Positions 37,401 to 50,734 of a stretch of DNA of 64,000 bases are shown piece by piece (positions within the stretch are counted from its first letter, which is position 1; each line of letters opens with the position of its first letter). Source of the DNA: Erythrophleum ivorense. Lineage: Eukaryota; Streptophyta; Magnoliopsida; Fabales; Fabaceae. The stretch covers positions 372,001 to 436,000 of the forward strand of contig JAIUCV010000584.1 of assembly GCA_026724425.1 (NCBI GenBank), written 5' to 3'. The notes beneath the pieces are model-generated. The model did not search any database. It saw nothing but the letters and a program-made list of their open reading frames with translations, and had not been told where the DNA came from. A program made the position numbers and the translations under genes.

Positions 37401-38139
37401 AATTCATGAAATTCCTTACCTTTTCCTTGTTTTTTCTCCTCCTTTCTTCTCCTCCATGGTGCGCCTAAGAAAGCTAGTGTTTTCTCTGGTTTTTGGCAGA
37501 ATGGGTCGTGCAAATGAAGGGGAGAAGAAATAAGAAACTTAAAGTATGTTTAAGAAGCTTCCACTTTCTAAAAAATTCTAATTTTACCCTTCATTTTTGG
37601 CATTTTCGTTTCTAACTCATTTTAGCTCTCTTTTGAAAACTGTCTTTTTCACTATGAAATTTAGGTTCCCAATTTAGTAAAATGCCTTTGGAATCACTCA
37701 AATCGGAGCTAAAACCTTCTTGAACGAATCAGTCAAAGTTTGAGTACACCGACGTTGGAAAACGTCCGCATAAGGGGATTTAACTGTCACAGGGTCTTCT
37801 ATGGTTTTAGAGCCTTTGAGAACATCAAAGAACTTAAAACTTTAATTTGAAAAGCCCTCCTATGAGAATTTCAAATTTTGTTCAAAATTACAAAAATACC
37901 ATTACGTTTCGTATGTTTTTTGTAAGAAATTATTTCTTCATTCTAGCTCTATTTTCCTTTCGATCTAAGCCTGGGATTCTCATTTTTAGGAGTCTAGAAT
38001 ACTTCCCAAATTTTTTGGGACCTTAACTACATCATTTCGGGGGATTTCCTTTTGTATCCAGTGAGTTTCATTCGTTTATGGAGAAACTATATGTTAGTTT
38101 CTCACATTTTTTCTCATTTTTAGAAAAACAGATGTTACA
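34421..38139 (-). mobile_element. C-family LTR, minus strand, no matching TSD
   Basis: 3719 bp with both ends (TGTAACACC on the left, GATGTTACA on the right). It lies within a G2 LTR that continues on both sides. Flanking pentamers TAGCA and CAATG do not match, unlike the other solo LTRs here. It may result from recombination between elements, or the site has mutated. Confidence 0.85.
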
Positions 38140-38578
38140 CAATGAATCTACTCTCTGGAGCACTCCTTACTTGTCTTCCTTGACTTGCGCCACAATAAGG
38201 TTACTTTCTGTCACTTTCCCTGAGTGAATTTTTTGCCTTGCGCTATGACACTCCTCGCTTCTGACTGACTCTTGGCTGTGACTTAACTATTCTTGGTCAT
38301 AGTGTGACCCTCTTCTACACCTATACCTCCCAAATTTCATCATATACACACTAGCTCTCCCTTTAGTAACATTCTAGGGCCACTCTGCCTTAATTTGTAG
38401 GGCTCTAATGGCATTCATCTACCTACTATATTCAGCATGCCTCTCATTCCCAAATCAGATCCTAGGCCTTGATTCCTACTCATCTACTATCATACATTAG
38501 CATTTTATATATCAATGATAGCAAGAAAAATTTATAACTACTAAAATTATCATCCAAATATAAAATTCCAATATAGGC

Positions 38579-41500
38579 TGAACACCATAATTTCCTAGCT
38601 TTTATCTCATGCTATTTCCAAGTTTCATGTTATGGAATTCACAAGAATACAAGAAAATAGCATATAAAAAGTGAATATTTTAGCATTGCGTCGCATATAA
38701 ATTTTTTGTTCAGTATCTCATGAACCATGTGGGCGCATGTATCACATTTTCATATTTAAATACATAGATACAACTCATTTCCATCACCAAAAATGCCCTA
38801 CAACTCGTGCAAGGTAAAGGAATACATAAAATTCATACATATAGCCTGAGCCAAAACTTTTTCTTTTCTGTCACAAACTTTGAAAAATGATAAATAATTA
38901 TAGAAAAATCAAAATCATGTATTCTTTGTCACTCTAGAAAGCTATACATGTCTACTTTATGCTAAAACTATGTCCAAACCATGAAACATCAAACAAAAGA
39001 CATTTGACATTCGAAGAGGTGCAGAAGTCTAACTGGCTATTGGTACTGATATAGCTTTCTGCTATAAATTTAAAAAATATCCAATTAATTCTACAAAAAT
39101 CCAATCCATATAAATATACCAATCTAGAAAAGCTACGGATGTGAGCTAGAGGGGACAAATAACTCTAGACCATTTTAGGCATGTTCAGGCATCGAAAACC
39201 AATCAAAAAGTAACCTAGGTCAGTTTGGATACCTAATACTGGATAAAAAGTTCAAAAATTCATATCTCCCTCTCTAAACATTTAAATGGGGTGCTTCTAG
39301 TTGGCACAAGTCATTGGGAGTGTCTAGTTTCTCCTATAAAATTTCTTGGCAATTGGACATCATTTTCCCCTAAGTGACAGAATTCATTTTCGGATCAGTA
39401 TGAACAGTACCCTTGACCAAAATCAGAAAATTTTCTAACTTTGAAAATTTATCAAATGTTCCATAGACCTTTGAAAATTCTATACTTTAGCTTCCCAAAA
39501 AGCTCTCAATAAGCTTTAATTGCATGCCAAATCTTAGATCAAGAAGAGCTCATTTGGATAAAAAGTGGTATAGGTTTCCAATATGGTAAATTTTGCTCCA
39601 TATTAGATATCAAATGTGTCCAAATGACTTCTCTTAATAATTGGCACCTCTTGGGCAACTTTAAAAGCATGAACTGTCCAAGTGGTCCCAAATCTCATGC
39701 ATCTCAATTTGGCCATTTCACTTCCATTTATACATGTATTTCCATAATGCAACTTTGCCATTACATGTCCAAAATGCATATTTCTATACATATAACCTTA
39801 GCTTTCATTTATACATGATATATTAGCATAATTATACATGTTCATAATATCATAGGACATATACAACCATTGATTACAACATTTTCTATTCATATGGCCT
39901 TAAAGTAACAAAATTGAAACACTTTCTTATCACAATCTCATCTTCCAAGGTGTGGCCTTCCATTGCCTTGTCCACTTTGTCCACCTAGCATGTTAGAACA
40001 TTGGAGATGAGGGGATGAGATTTAAAGAATTCTAATAGCTCATCTCCCATTTAATCACATATAAAGTATGCAATAGAAGTCTTGAAAATGCATGCATGGA
40101 CAAAATAACAAAAGTAAGCATTCAAAAAACATTCTTGGTATTTGAACAAGTCATACATAGCATACATAGGCTTGCCAAGTAAGTGGATTAGCTTCACCCA
40201 TTCACTTGTGGATTTTGGACTTGCCTTACCCATTTCTTTAAGAGGTTTTTGACTCAACCTTACTCTTGGGAGTCAATCTTATTTTTGAGAGACTCTTTAC
40301 TTTATCTCAACTAACTTTAAGGGTTCTTGGCTCATCCTCACCATGGCTAGAGGGTTCTTGGCTTCTCCACACTCAAGCAAACTAAGGCAAGCACATAAGA
40401 CATCATTTGAATGCATAAAACATCATTATGGTACCATGGAATAAAAGCTTATACTAAAATACTTTTCATATCTCAAAACATATATACACCCATTCAAATA
40501 CAATGTAAGCACACAAACATGCATGAAAGAAGGTGGAGAGAGCTACCTTGGATGCAACCACACACTTTTTCTCTTGAATTTGCTCTCCCTTCCTCGACCT
40601 CACACACCCAAAGGTGTGGGATTGGTTTCTCTTAGTCTAAACACAATTTATGAGAGCCAATTAGGTTCATCGAATTAATTCTAAGGCCACACATCTTCCT
40701 TAAATACTAACTTGGCCTATAAACCCCTTTATAGTTCCAAAAAATACACCTAATAAAGCAACACCCATCAAATAGTTTCTAAGCTCTATTATTTCCTTTC
40801 ATATATAATTCTTGACTCATTTTAAGCCTCTTGGAGTCATCACACAATTAAAACAAAGAGCTAACTATATGTTACTTCTTTAGGTCATATTACGGAACAT
40901 ATAAGGCCAACTCAGTCTCTAAGCTTCCTAAATTTTTTCCAAGGCTTTCCCTCACTTTCACTTATTATATATGACTCAAAAATGGGTTTAGAAAAATTTA
41001 AAACTCTCCCTAGGTATGCAAACCCTCTTTGGCCGAGACTAGGAAGTAATTTGCTCTCTATGGACTTTACTTTGTTTTCTTGATGGAGGAAGCACATGGG
41101 GAGACTTCTAGGGATCTTAGGAGCTCCTTTAAACTTTCATTTAGACATAGAAATTAAGATATCAAGTTAGATTTTACAAAGAGCATATGAAACCCTAGAA
41201 TTTCTATCTTGAATTTCCATGGCTCTTTTGTTATTTTCTTCGCATATTCTTATTCTCCATACTCTTTTTCCTAAGAATCACCCTTGGTTTTGCCTAAAAT
41301 CCAAGCCCTCCTATGACTTCTTGAGTGGGGTAAAATATGGAAAGAAGAAGAGCAAAGGGTAGCAACCATGGAAGAAGAAATTACCTTATTTTATATTTTT
41401 TCTCACTTGAATTTTCCCTTCTTTGCACTTCTCTCTTCAAATCCGAATTTTTCCCTTAATTTCTCCCTTAAAATAGATTCATATACTTCAATATAATCAT

Positions 41501-42277
41501 AGAAAATAAAGGAGAATGGAGAAGAGGTTTGGAAAGGAAAGAGCATGAAAAACTACTAAAAATCCATACCTTCAAGCTTTAATTTCTCCTCCTCTTCCTC
41601 TTGCTCTTGTACACCACTCTCCTAGGGTTTTTTCTTTGGAGTAGAAACATATGAAGCTAAATGAGTGGGAGAGTGGGGCACTCTATATATATAGGTGAAG
41701 GAATGAAGACTTTTCAAAAATTTCCATTTTGTCCTTCAATCTTAGCATTTTTGTTTCAAATTTGTTTTGGCTCCTTTTTTAGAACTGTCTTCTCCATCAT
41801 AAAATCTAAATTCCTAATTTAGTAAAATTTCTTTGGAATCACTCAAATCAGAGCTAAAACCTTTCTGAACGAATCCGTTAAAGTTTAGGTACACTGACGT
41901 TGGAAAACATCCACCGGAGGGGTTTTAACTGTCCTAAGACTTCCTATGGTTTTCAGGGCCTCTGAGAACCCTAGAGAACTCAAAATTTTCATTTAAAAAA
42001 CCCCTCATGTGTGAATTCCAAAATTCATGAAAATGCCATTACATTTTGTTAGTCTTTCATTAAATTTCATTTCTTTATTCTAGTTCTATTTTTCTTTTTG
42101 ATTGAGCTTGGAATTCTCATTTTTAAGAGTTTAGAATGCTTCCCAAATTTTTTAGGACCTTAACTAAGTCATTTTGGGGGACTTGCTTTTCTATCCGGTG
42201 AATTTCATTCGTTTACAGAGAAATCCTATGTTACATTTCTCGTGTTTTCTCCCGTTTTCAGAAAACTAGATATTACA
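38579..42277 (-). mobile_element. C-family solo LTR, minus strand, TSD TAGGC
   Basis: 3699 bp from TGAACACCATA to AGATATTACA on the plus strand, flanked by TAGGC at 38574-38578 and 42278-42282. The host G2 LTR resumes on both sides. No interior is present. Confidence 0.93.
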
Positions 42278-42782
42278 TAGGCTCTATGCATTATTAGTCT
42301 AAGTCAACAATTAAGGTATCACATGATCACACTCTCAGATAATAGACTATATATTAGGATCAATAGGGTTCTATATTAGATATATAAGTTCATACATTAA
42401 ATTCTAAGTTGTAAAAAGTCTAACTCCCTATTAGTTACATCATTGTTTACCTAGTATACCAAAATACCTATACTTGGCAACATGATAACATGATGATGAT
42501 GCTATACAAAAGAGTAACCAAAATTTATCATCTATCTTAAGCTAGATAAACCCAAGTGTAGCATTTCCCACACAGGGTCTTAGCTCATGGATGTTCATCC
42601 ACTTGCTCCCTTTTAACCTTACCCGAAAACCCTTCACTTGAAAGTGTTATCCTATGAAACAGGGTGAAATGCAAATCTTAGTAACCAAAGGCAAATTTCG
42701 TTCATATATTCCAATTTAATTAACATATATGCAATTGATTAGATAAGCATAACAAATAATAGTTATATATCAATAAATGAAA

Positions 42783-43005
42783 CAATTGAGCTGTCAGTGA
42801 CTACTATCCCATACTAACAATCACATTTCATATGTCAAAGGCTGTTAAAATCAAGAAAGGCCCATCCATGGCATCAACTCCCTAATGAGCACAACCTAAG
42901 CCCAGTGCATACAAAGGTCTAATCATAACTCGGTGCCTAATCGAAGCACAATGCATGGGTGGCAGCCGCACCACAGCTCCACTGTGTACTCACAAGGTCC
43001 AATCA
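42783..43005 (-). repeat. G2 LTR conserved core, copy 3
   Basis: Reverse-complement match to 12221-12440 with a few indels. These break the reading frame that is open in copies 2 and 4. Confidence 0.72.
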
Positions 43006-44152
43006 TAACATATCAGATAGCCAATCATTCATTTAGTATTTAAAATCATACATATGTAGCATATATGAAATTAAAGTAGATATATGCATAAAATTTAACA
43101 TTAACCCTAGTTACCTTGTAGACAATTCTTTGAAAGCTAATAATGATGCTACTCCAACTTATGGACACAAAACCAGACTATTACTATTCTTAGTCATCAT
43201 TTATAACAACAAACCTATTACTCAAAGAATTAAACCACAAAGGACTACCTAGAGAACACTTACCCAGCTACTATAAGAACCAAATTCAGATTTGGTTCTG
43301 CCTACACCTGTAGCCATAAAACAACAATCCAAATTCTAGGCAAATTCGCACAAAATCACCACTCATCTCATAAATTAGCTATAAGGGTCTTAAACTAGCA
43401 AAAAATGCGTTAAAATGAGAAGTTTATAGTTACCCAATATCCCTCCTAGCCTCAACCTCTGAAAATCCTTTAAGAAAACACCAAATAACCTATATCAAAT
43501 TTGAGGTGTAGGTGAAATGCTCCCAATAAAAAATTAATCAGGTCAAGTTGAAGAGAAAGGGGAAAGGGTCAAGTTATATAACAATTACCATAGTTGATTT
43601 TCAATCTAGAAGTGGGAAATGGGGCCAAGAAAATAATGGTAAACCTAACCTCTGAGGGACCTTCGAAAATGCTTTGTGCCTCTAGTGTTTCTGAATTCAA
43701 GTGAATGGCAAGGGGTTTCTCTTAGGGGTTAAGTGAGAAATGGGCTAACCCATCAACCCAAAGTCTAATTGGGCTCCTTCTTAGTTATTGGGCCTTGGTT
43801 TGATGAATTGGGCTACAAAACTTCTAGGATTTGTAATGGGATTTTGGGCTTTTAACTCACTAAACCAGATTAGGCCATTGCTAAGTAGTCTCTCTTAGGC
43901 TAAATCTCACAATAAGAAATTAGGTCTACTCGAAAATATAATTGAGCCTCTATTAGTGTTTATCCATGACATACATAAATTAATTATGAGCCTAGATTAA
44001 GTTTCTAATCCAATTGAATCTTTAAACCCACATTAACAATTTATTCCTCCATAAGTTCTTTTTCCCCTTTTCACTTAATTATTTTCCTTAACTATGCACA
44101 GTAATTCCCTAACTCATTATAATTACTCTTAAATAAATTTTGGGTTGTTACA

Positions 44153-44170
44153 TTCTCCCCTTCTTTTAAG
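44153..44170 (-). other. G2 gypsy polypurine tract
   Basis: On the minus strand CTTAAAAGAAGGGGAGAA precedes the 3' LTR. It is the same type as at 17464-17480. Confidence 0.87.
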
Positions 44171-44399
44171 AATTTTGTCCTTAAAATTAGACATACCTTA
44201 CTCGAATAGTGCCAGATAATCCTTCCTCATAGCTTCCACCATCTCCTAAGTTGCTTCTTCTAAAGTAAGTCCCTTCTATACCACCTTTACTAGGAGAATG
44301 TCCTTATTACATAACTGCTTGACTTTTGAGTCCATAATTCTTTCCGGTTTAACCATATAAGACAAGTCATCTTGTAGATGTACATTCTCATGCTCAATG

Positions 44400-45480
44400 A
44401 CATGTAAAGGGTCTAGGTTATACTTTTTCAATTGGGCCAAATCTAACGGTAAAACAACTCTATAGGGCCATGGGTCCTATCTCCTTAAGGATTTGAAAAG
44501 GACCAAGATAACAAGGACTGAGTTTTCTTGACTTAATAGACCATCCTATACTTATCACCAAAGTGACCTTAAGAAACACATGGTCTCCTGCCTCAAAATC
44601 TAAGGGTTTCCTTCTCTTATTTGCATAGCTATTCTGCCTACTCTAGGCAGCCAACAACTTCTTCCTAATGAGTTCTATATGATGAGTGGTTTAGTTCACT
44701 ATGTTCAGACCTAAGAAACTCCTCTTATCGAGCTCTACCCAACACAAGGGTGATCTACACTTCCTCCCATAAAATGCCTCAAAGGGTGCCATCTGGATAC
44801 TGGAATGGTAATTATTATTGTAGGCAAACTCGGCTAAAGGCAAGTACACATCTCAGTTTCCCTTCAACTCTAGTACACTAGCTCTAAGCATGTCCTTAAG
44901 GGTCTGAATGATCTTCTTAATTTGTCCATCTAACTAAGGATGATAAGCAATGCTAAAATTAAGGCTAGTACCTAAAGCTTCTTGTAAAGATCGCTAAAAT
45001 TTTGATATGAATCTTGGGTCCCTATCTGACACAATGCTATTAGGATCACCATGTAATCTCATAATCTCATGAACATACAGTTGTGCTAGTCTATCTAGAG
45101 GATAAGTGGCTCTAATAGTTAGAAAGTGGGTAGACTTTGTCAGCCTATCCACGATCACCCAAATAGCATCATAACTTGAGGATATCTTAGGAAAACTCAT
45201 CACAAAGTCCATGGATATACTATCCTATTTCTATTCTGGAATCTCTAAAAGGTGTAGTAAGCCTACAAGTTCTTGGTGTTCAATTTTAACCCTTTGACAA
45301 ACTAGACATCTTGCAACAAACTCAGCTATATCTGACTTCATCCTAGGCCACTAAAAACTCTTCTTAAGATCTCTATACATCTTAATGGTACCTGGATGAA
45401 TGGTGTATCTACTCTTATGAGTTTCAAACAACACTATGTTCCTTAACTCTTCATCGTTGGGTAGGCTATTAGGGTGTATT
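44400..45480 (-). pseudogene. pol: G2 gypsy integrase
   Basis: In order on the minus strand: an HHCC zinc-binding domain at about 45290-45430 (Y-T-I-H-P-G-T and C-L-V-C-Q); then the catalytic core at 45212-44994 with I-V-D-R-L-T-K-S and S-D-R-D-P-R-F, the two core Asp regions; then A-Y-H-P near 44945, A-E-F-A-Y-N-N-N-Y near 44810 and M-A-P-F-E-A-F-Y-G-R near 44785. A V-F-L-K-V-T block near 44570 follows, so the C-terminal part is present but degraded. Longest open piece is 72 codons. Integrase comes after RNase H, the gypsy order. A chromodomain beyond 44400 cannot be confirmed by eye. Confidence 0.9.
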
Positions 45481-45521
45481 GAAATGGATAAATTCAAATC
45501 TCTCAACTTTTTAATCAACCT

Positions 45522-45960
45522 TTACTCCCTAAGCATCATTATTACCATGTGAATAGATTTTCTACTCAAGGTGTTGGCAACAATATTCGCCTTTCTTGGA
45601 TGAAACTTTAAGGAGAAGTCATAATCCTTAAGAAATTCCATCCACCTTCGTTGCCTCATGTTCAACTCCTTCTGGTCAAATAAGTACTTTAAACTCTTAT
45701 GGTCACTATACACCTCGAATTGTGCATCGTAGAGATAGTGCCTCCAAATCTTAAAGTAAAAAACTATAGCTACTAGCTCTAGGTCATGGGTAGGATAATT
45801 CTTCTCATAGGGTGTAAGTTGCCTAGAAGCATAGGCTATCACCCTACCTTATTACATCGAAATACACCCTAATCCCTTCTTGGATGTGCCACTATAGATT
45901 GTGAAAATCTCTTTGGGGTTAGGTATCACTAGCACGGGTGTGGTGGTCAACCTATCCTTG
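45522..45960 (-). pseudogene. pol: G2 gypsy RNase H
   Basis: The open piece at 45842-45522 (106 codons) contains A-Y-A-S-R-Q-L-T-P-Y-E, then L-E-L-V-A-I-V-F, and Y-S-D-H-K-S-L-K-Y-L-F with the conserved Asp, then a R-K-A-N-I-V-A-N-T-L-S-R block. This is the RT-linked RNase H of Ty3/gypsy elements. The start (45960-45843), with G-L-G-C, has two adjacent stops at about 45850. Degrades the RNA of RNA-DNA hybrids in an intact element. Confidence 0.92.
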
Positions 45961-45989
45961 AGTTCCTGAATGGCATTCTCACACTTAGA

Positions 45990-46900
45990 ATCTCACATAA
46001 GCGGTTAGTCCTTCTTACTAAATTTGGTCAAAGGCATGGCTAACTGAGAAAATCCCTTAATGAATCTCCTATAATAGCTGGCCAGACCTTAGAAGCTACT
46101 GATTTCGGTCATCATCTTAGGTCTCTCACAATTCGATACCGCTTCTACTTTGTTAGAATCTACTGCTACCCCTTATTCTGATATCACATGACCTAGGAAT
46201 TTAACCTCTAGCAAGCAAAACTCACACTTGCTCAAACTTAGCATACAACTAATGCTCCCTCAAAAGTTTAAAGAACTATCCTAAGATGCTCTTTATGCTC
46301 TTCACTACTCTTAGAATAAATGAGAATATCATCAATGAACATTACCATAAACTGGTCAAGATAAGGCCTAAAAATCCTATTTATGTAATCCATAAAAATG
46401 GCAAGGGCATTGATTAACCTAAAAGGCATAACTAGGAACTCATAATGGTCATACCAAGTCTTAAAGGCGATTTTAGGTACATCATCAGCCTTGACTCTAA
46501 GTTAGTTATATCTCGATCTAAGATTAATCTTTGAAAAGATTGATGCTCCAGCTAATTGGTCAAGTAAATCATTAATTTCTAGGCAAAAGGCATTTGTTCT
46601 TGATGGTCACTTAGTTCAATTGCCTATAGTCAATACAAAGCCTAAGGCTACCATCCTTCTTCTAGACAAACAACACTAGTACTCCCTATATAGACACACT
46701 TAGCCTAATGAACCCCTTCTTAAGCAACTCCTTTAATTAACTCTTCAACTCAACCAACTTAGCAAGCGTTATTCTATATAAAGCCTTAGAAATTGAACCT
46801 ATACGAGTACCAAATCAATAGAGAATTATAACTTTCTTTGTGGAGGTAGTCCACTAAACTCCTTAGGAAAAACCTCAAGAAACTTTCTAATCACAAGCAT
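45990..46900 (-). pseudogene. pol: G2 gypsy reverse transcriptase
   Basis: Minus-strand fragments in order: F-L-E-V-F-P-K-E-F near 46880, L-R-L-C-I-D-Y-R-Q-L-N near 46640 (frame shifted), M-P-F-R-L-I-N-A near 46420, and F-I-D-D at 46339-46328, the catalytic YxDD-type box. A S-Y-Y-R-R-F-I-K-G-F-like thumb segment lies near 46060. Many stops and single-base shifts; no open piece over 60 codons. Dead copy. Confidence 0.88.
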
Positions 46901-47027
46901 ATCCTCTAACCCATCATCAACCTCAACATACAGTGAAAAGAATACTAGAAACCCTTAGCAACCACGCCTAAGATATCTCCCGGCTTGGGTGGCAGACACA
47001 TAAGCAAGCTCAGTTATAGAACAAGTT

Positions 47028-47327
47028 TCATATATTTGCAGGTAAGGAAACAGTCTTATGGTTAAAATCAAGTATCACATTATTAGCCGACAACCAATCT
47101 ATACCAATGATTACATCAAAGTCACATAAAGGGATACAAATTAAGTCAAGGGTAGTACAACGGCTATCTAATTGTATGATACAATTCAAAAACACATTAG
47201 ATGTAATCATAGAATATTTAGTAGGGGTAGATACAGATAGTTCAAATGGCAACAAGCTAATTTTCAGACCCAAATGCTTAACATAGTCATATGAGATGAA
47301 TGAGTGGGTCGCACCCGAATCAAACAA
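47028..47327 (-). pseudogene. pol: G2 gypsy aspartic protease
   Basis: An open frame of about 99 codons starts with F-D-S-G-A-T-H-S-F-I-S, the retropepsin active site (D-S-G-A). The second conserved block, I-I-G-I-D-W-L, follows 75 residues later. Length and motifs fit a complete retropepsin. It lies between gag and RT, as in gypsy elements. The frame itself is unbroken, but the polyprotein around it is not. Confidence 0.92.
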
Positions 47328-47399
47328 TGCATCTATAATATGATTATGGACAAGTAAAGTACCTCATATCAGAATAGGGGTCTACTAGCCTCTTGTTGT

Positions 47400-48245
47400 G
47401 TAAGTGGTTTAACAGATAAGGCCAACTCTTATGACATCATAAATAGTGCCTAGGCTTCCCATAATTATAGCATATCGGGTATGGTCCATTACAATGGCTC
47501 TTTCCATATTTGCCACAAACTAATAGGACACTAGCTGAGCTCTTTGGGGGTCCTATAATTCTTCTTTAAGGAACATTTTTTAGGAGTGGTCTCTTACCCT
47601 AAGAGCTACTACCACTACTAGCTCCTTTTATAATTCCACCCCTAAAAGGCTCTATGCTTAGGTCACGCTTTCCCTCCAAGGACTTCTTCCTTTTGGCCTC
47701 ACTTTCAATTATGGCCCTCTCTGTCACCCTACACTTCTCCACCAATTCATCAAAATTATGGATATGTAGGGATACTATCTTGTCCTTCAATTTCAGTTTC
47801 AAGCCTCTTTCAAATTTATCGACATTCCATGGTCTATCATCAAACCATCTTAGGTAGAAGAAGAAGTGGGACAATTGGATAAACTTGCTTACATGTTGAT
47901 TTACATCATATCTCCTCGTTCAAGAAAGTTAAACTTGGCTTCCTTGTCAGCCCTCGCTGAAGGTGAAAAATATTTGCCTTCAAAGGCAGTTTGGAAATTC
48001 TCCTAAGTTAAGGGTATCTCCCTTGAAGTCAATAATCTGGAAGCACTCTGCCACCAATGTTCAGCCTCACCTTCTAGCTTGTAAATAGCCAACTTTGCCT
48101 TTTACTCGGTGGTGCAAGTAATGACTTCAAAAATTTTCTCTAGTTGCATCAACCATTTCTTAGCCTTCTTAGTGTCCAACTCCCCCATAAACGATGGAGG
48201 ATCAGCCTTTCTGAACTCAGCTAACACAATAGAAAGGTCACCATT
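47400..48245 (-). pseudogene. gag: G2 gypsy gag, N-terminus lost
   Basis: The minus strand encodes a retrotransposon-gag capsid domain: A-E-F-R-K-A-D-P-P-S-F near 48200, W-L-M-Q-L-E-K-I-F near 48140, A-F-E-G-K-Y-F near 47965, F-E-R-G-L-K near 47810 and E-K-C-R-V-T near 47735. A degraded zinc knuckle (C-Y-N-Y-G-K-P-R-H) lies near 47470. Stops occur near 48105 and 47870. The frame is cut at 48246 by the start of a plus-strand C LTR, so the first part of gag and the 5' LTR are missing. Confidence 0.88.
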
Positions 48246-48252
48246 TGTAACA
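48246..48252 (+). mobile_element. First 7 bp of a C LTR (host of nested G2 LTR)
   Basis: TGTAACA here and TAACATCTTG from 53631 form the start of one C LTR when the G2 LTR between them and one TSD copy are disregarded. It continues at 53631-54802 and 58317-58481. It interrupts the gag frame; the preceding pentamer is CCATT. Confidence 0.75.
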
Positions 48253-49294
48253 TTTAACACCCTAAAATTAATTAAGGTATTAATCATGGATTTAAACTAA
48301 TTAAGAATAATTATCATGGAATAATTAGGCAAACCTATGGATTAGGAGTTTATAGAGAAATAAATAATTAATGAGGTTTAAGATTCCATTAGGTTAAAAC
48401 TTAATTTAGGCCTATAATTAATTAAGTAGGTAATAGATAGAGACTAATGGAGGCCCAATGATTTTAGGTGCAGACCTAACTTCTTATTAGGAGACTTAGC
48501 CCAAGAGAGATCATCTAGCAATGGCCCAATATAGTTTAGTAAGTTAAAAGCCTAAAACCATACTAAAATGCTAGAAATTCTGTAGCCCAATCCTTAAGGT
48601 CTGGCCTAACAAGCAAAATCTGAACTCCAAATGGACTTAGGCCCATGGGTTAACCTATAACCTAGCTTAAACCTATCTAAACCATATACACTTTCAGCCT
48701 TTCCCACCATTTTGCAAAAGCACAAAACACACAAAGCAATTTTCAGAAGTTTAGAGAAAGGTTAGGATTCTTAGCAAGAAATCCATCATTTCTTACTTCT
48801 AGAGCCAAAATCAGCCAAGGTGAATATTATATAACTTGACCCTCTCTTCTTCCTCTTCAATTTGACCTGATTGGTTTTTTATTTGGAGTATTTTCACCAT
48901 ATCCAAAATTTAAAATGTGTTTGTTTGATTTTTTTTAGAGGATTTTCAGACGTAGAGGCTAGGAGGGATATTGGGTAAGTATAAACTTTTCATTTTGATG
49001 TATTTTCTACTTGTTTAAGACCCATATAATTGATTTGTAGTATAGGTATTAATTTTGTACGAATTTGCTTAGACTTTTAGGTAATACTTTGAAGTTTCTA
49101 ATAAAGGAAACACCCTATCTGAATTTTACTCTTATAGTGGCTGAGCTGAGGTAGCATTGTTGTTGGTTCTCCAGAAATTGTCCACAAGTGAGGTAACCGG
49201 GGATTATGTTAAATTCCATACATATGCCTAATTTAATTTTATATTTGCTACTCAATTATGTTTTTGAAATACTAATGAATTGGTTGGCTATCTG

Positions 49295-49515
49295 TTATAT
49301 TGTAATTAGACCTTGTGAGTCTATGATGGAGCTATGGTGCAGCTACCACCCATGCATGTGTTTCAATTGGGCACTAAGTTATGATCAGACCTTAAATACA
49401 TTGAGCCCTGGTCATGTTCATTGGGGAGTAGGTGCCATGAATGGGCCTCTCCTGATGTTATTAGCCTTTAACATGTGGATTTGTGATTGCTAGTATGGGA
49501 TAGTAGTCACTAATA
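49295..49515 (+). repeat. G2 LTR conserved core, copy 4
   Basis: Plus-strand match to 12221-12440. An ORF of 95 codons crosses it. Confidence 0.73.
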
Positions 49516-50734
49516 GCCTAATTGTTTCATTTACTAATATGACTGATATAAGTTCTAGTGCTTATCTTAACTCATGCATATATGATGAATAAATTGGAAT
49601 ATACAAATGAAATTTGCCTTTGGTTACTGAGATTTACATCTCACCCAGTTTTATAGGCTAACTATTTCAAGTGAAGGTCCTTCGGGTAAGGATAAGAGGA
49701 AGTAAGTGGATGAATATCCATGAGTTTAGACCATGTGTGGGGAATGCTACACTTGGATTGGTCTGAGTTAGTTTAGGGTAGATGCTAATTTTGTTGCTCT
49801 CTTGTATAGCATTATCATGTAATCATATTGCCAAGTGTAAGAGTTTTGTATTTTGATAACTTATGATGTACCTATTAAGGAGCTAGACCTTGTACATTCT
49901 AGTATTTGATGTATGAACTTACATTATCTAATATGGAGCCTTATGGATCCAATGATTTAGTTTACTATTTGGTAATGTAATTATGTGATATATTAAATGT
50001 TGACTTAAACTAGTGATGTATGGAACCTCTAAAGGAATATATATTTGAATAATAATGTTGGTAGTATATAAATCTTTACTATCATTAATTGATGATCTTG
50101 CTGAGATAGGATAGTCAGATAAGTAGGAATTAACACTCAAGTCTTGAATTGATAATGATAGGTTAGCTGGATAAATAAGCTTGATAGAAGCTAATAGAAT
50201 CTTACAAAATAAGGTAGAGTGGCCTTAAAGTGTTACTAGAGAGAGAGTTAGAGTGTATGGGGCAAAACTTAGGGAGAATTAGTGAAGAAGAGAGTCACAT
50301 CATAGCCAAACGAATTAAGTCACAGCCAAGAGTCAAATAGAAGCAAGGAATGCTGCAACGCACAATGAAAAATTACCCAAGGAGGATAACAAAGTGCAAC
50401 CTTGTCGCGATGTAAACTTTTCAGCTATGGCGCGGGTCGAGGAAAACTAGGAATGAGCATTCTAGTAGCTAGTTTCGTTGTAATGTAAGTGTAGTCTATT
50501 GCGGCTTGAATCATGAAGATTGCTATAGTAGCTCCAAGATGCATTTTCTGCCACAACGCCACATAAGCCCACCGCAGTGAGGGTCCAACTAGCCGCAGCG
50601 AGATTTGCAAAAATGTGAGGAATGGCGAGAAAGTTCTAGTAGCTAACTTAGCCATGGCGAGAAAGTTCCAAGTCGTTGTGAAGGTCCCCAAACCCTTACT
50701 TTTACCCAAAAACTTTAGTTTTTCCTAAGGTAAT

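Larger units (their letters stand above)
33802..44152 (-). mobile_element. G2 3' LTR with two nested C LTRs
   Basis: The 3' LTR of a minus-strand gypsy element; its own parts are 33802-34420, 38140-38578 and 42278-44152 (about 2.9 kb). On the minus strand it starts TGTAACAACCC at 44152, right after the PPT, and ends near 33802 inside the CACTA element. The candidate target site there is CATCG, but the partner copy is lost. Confidence 0.83.
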
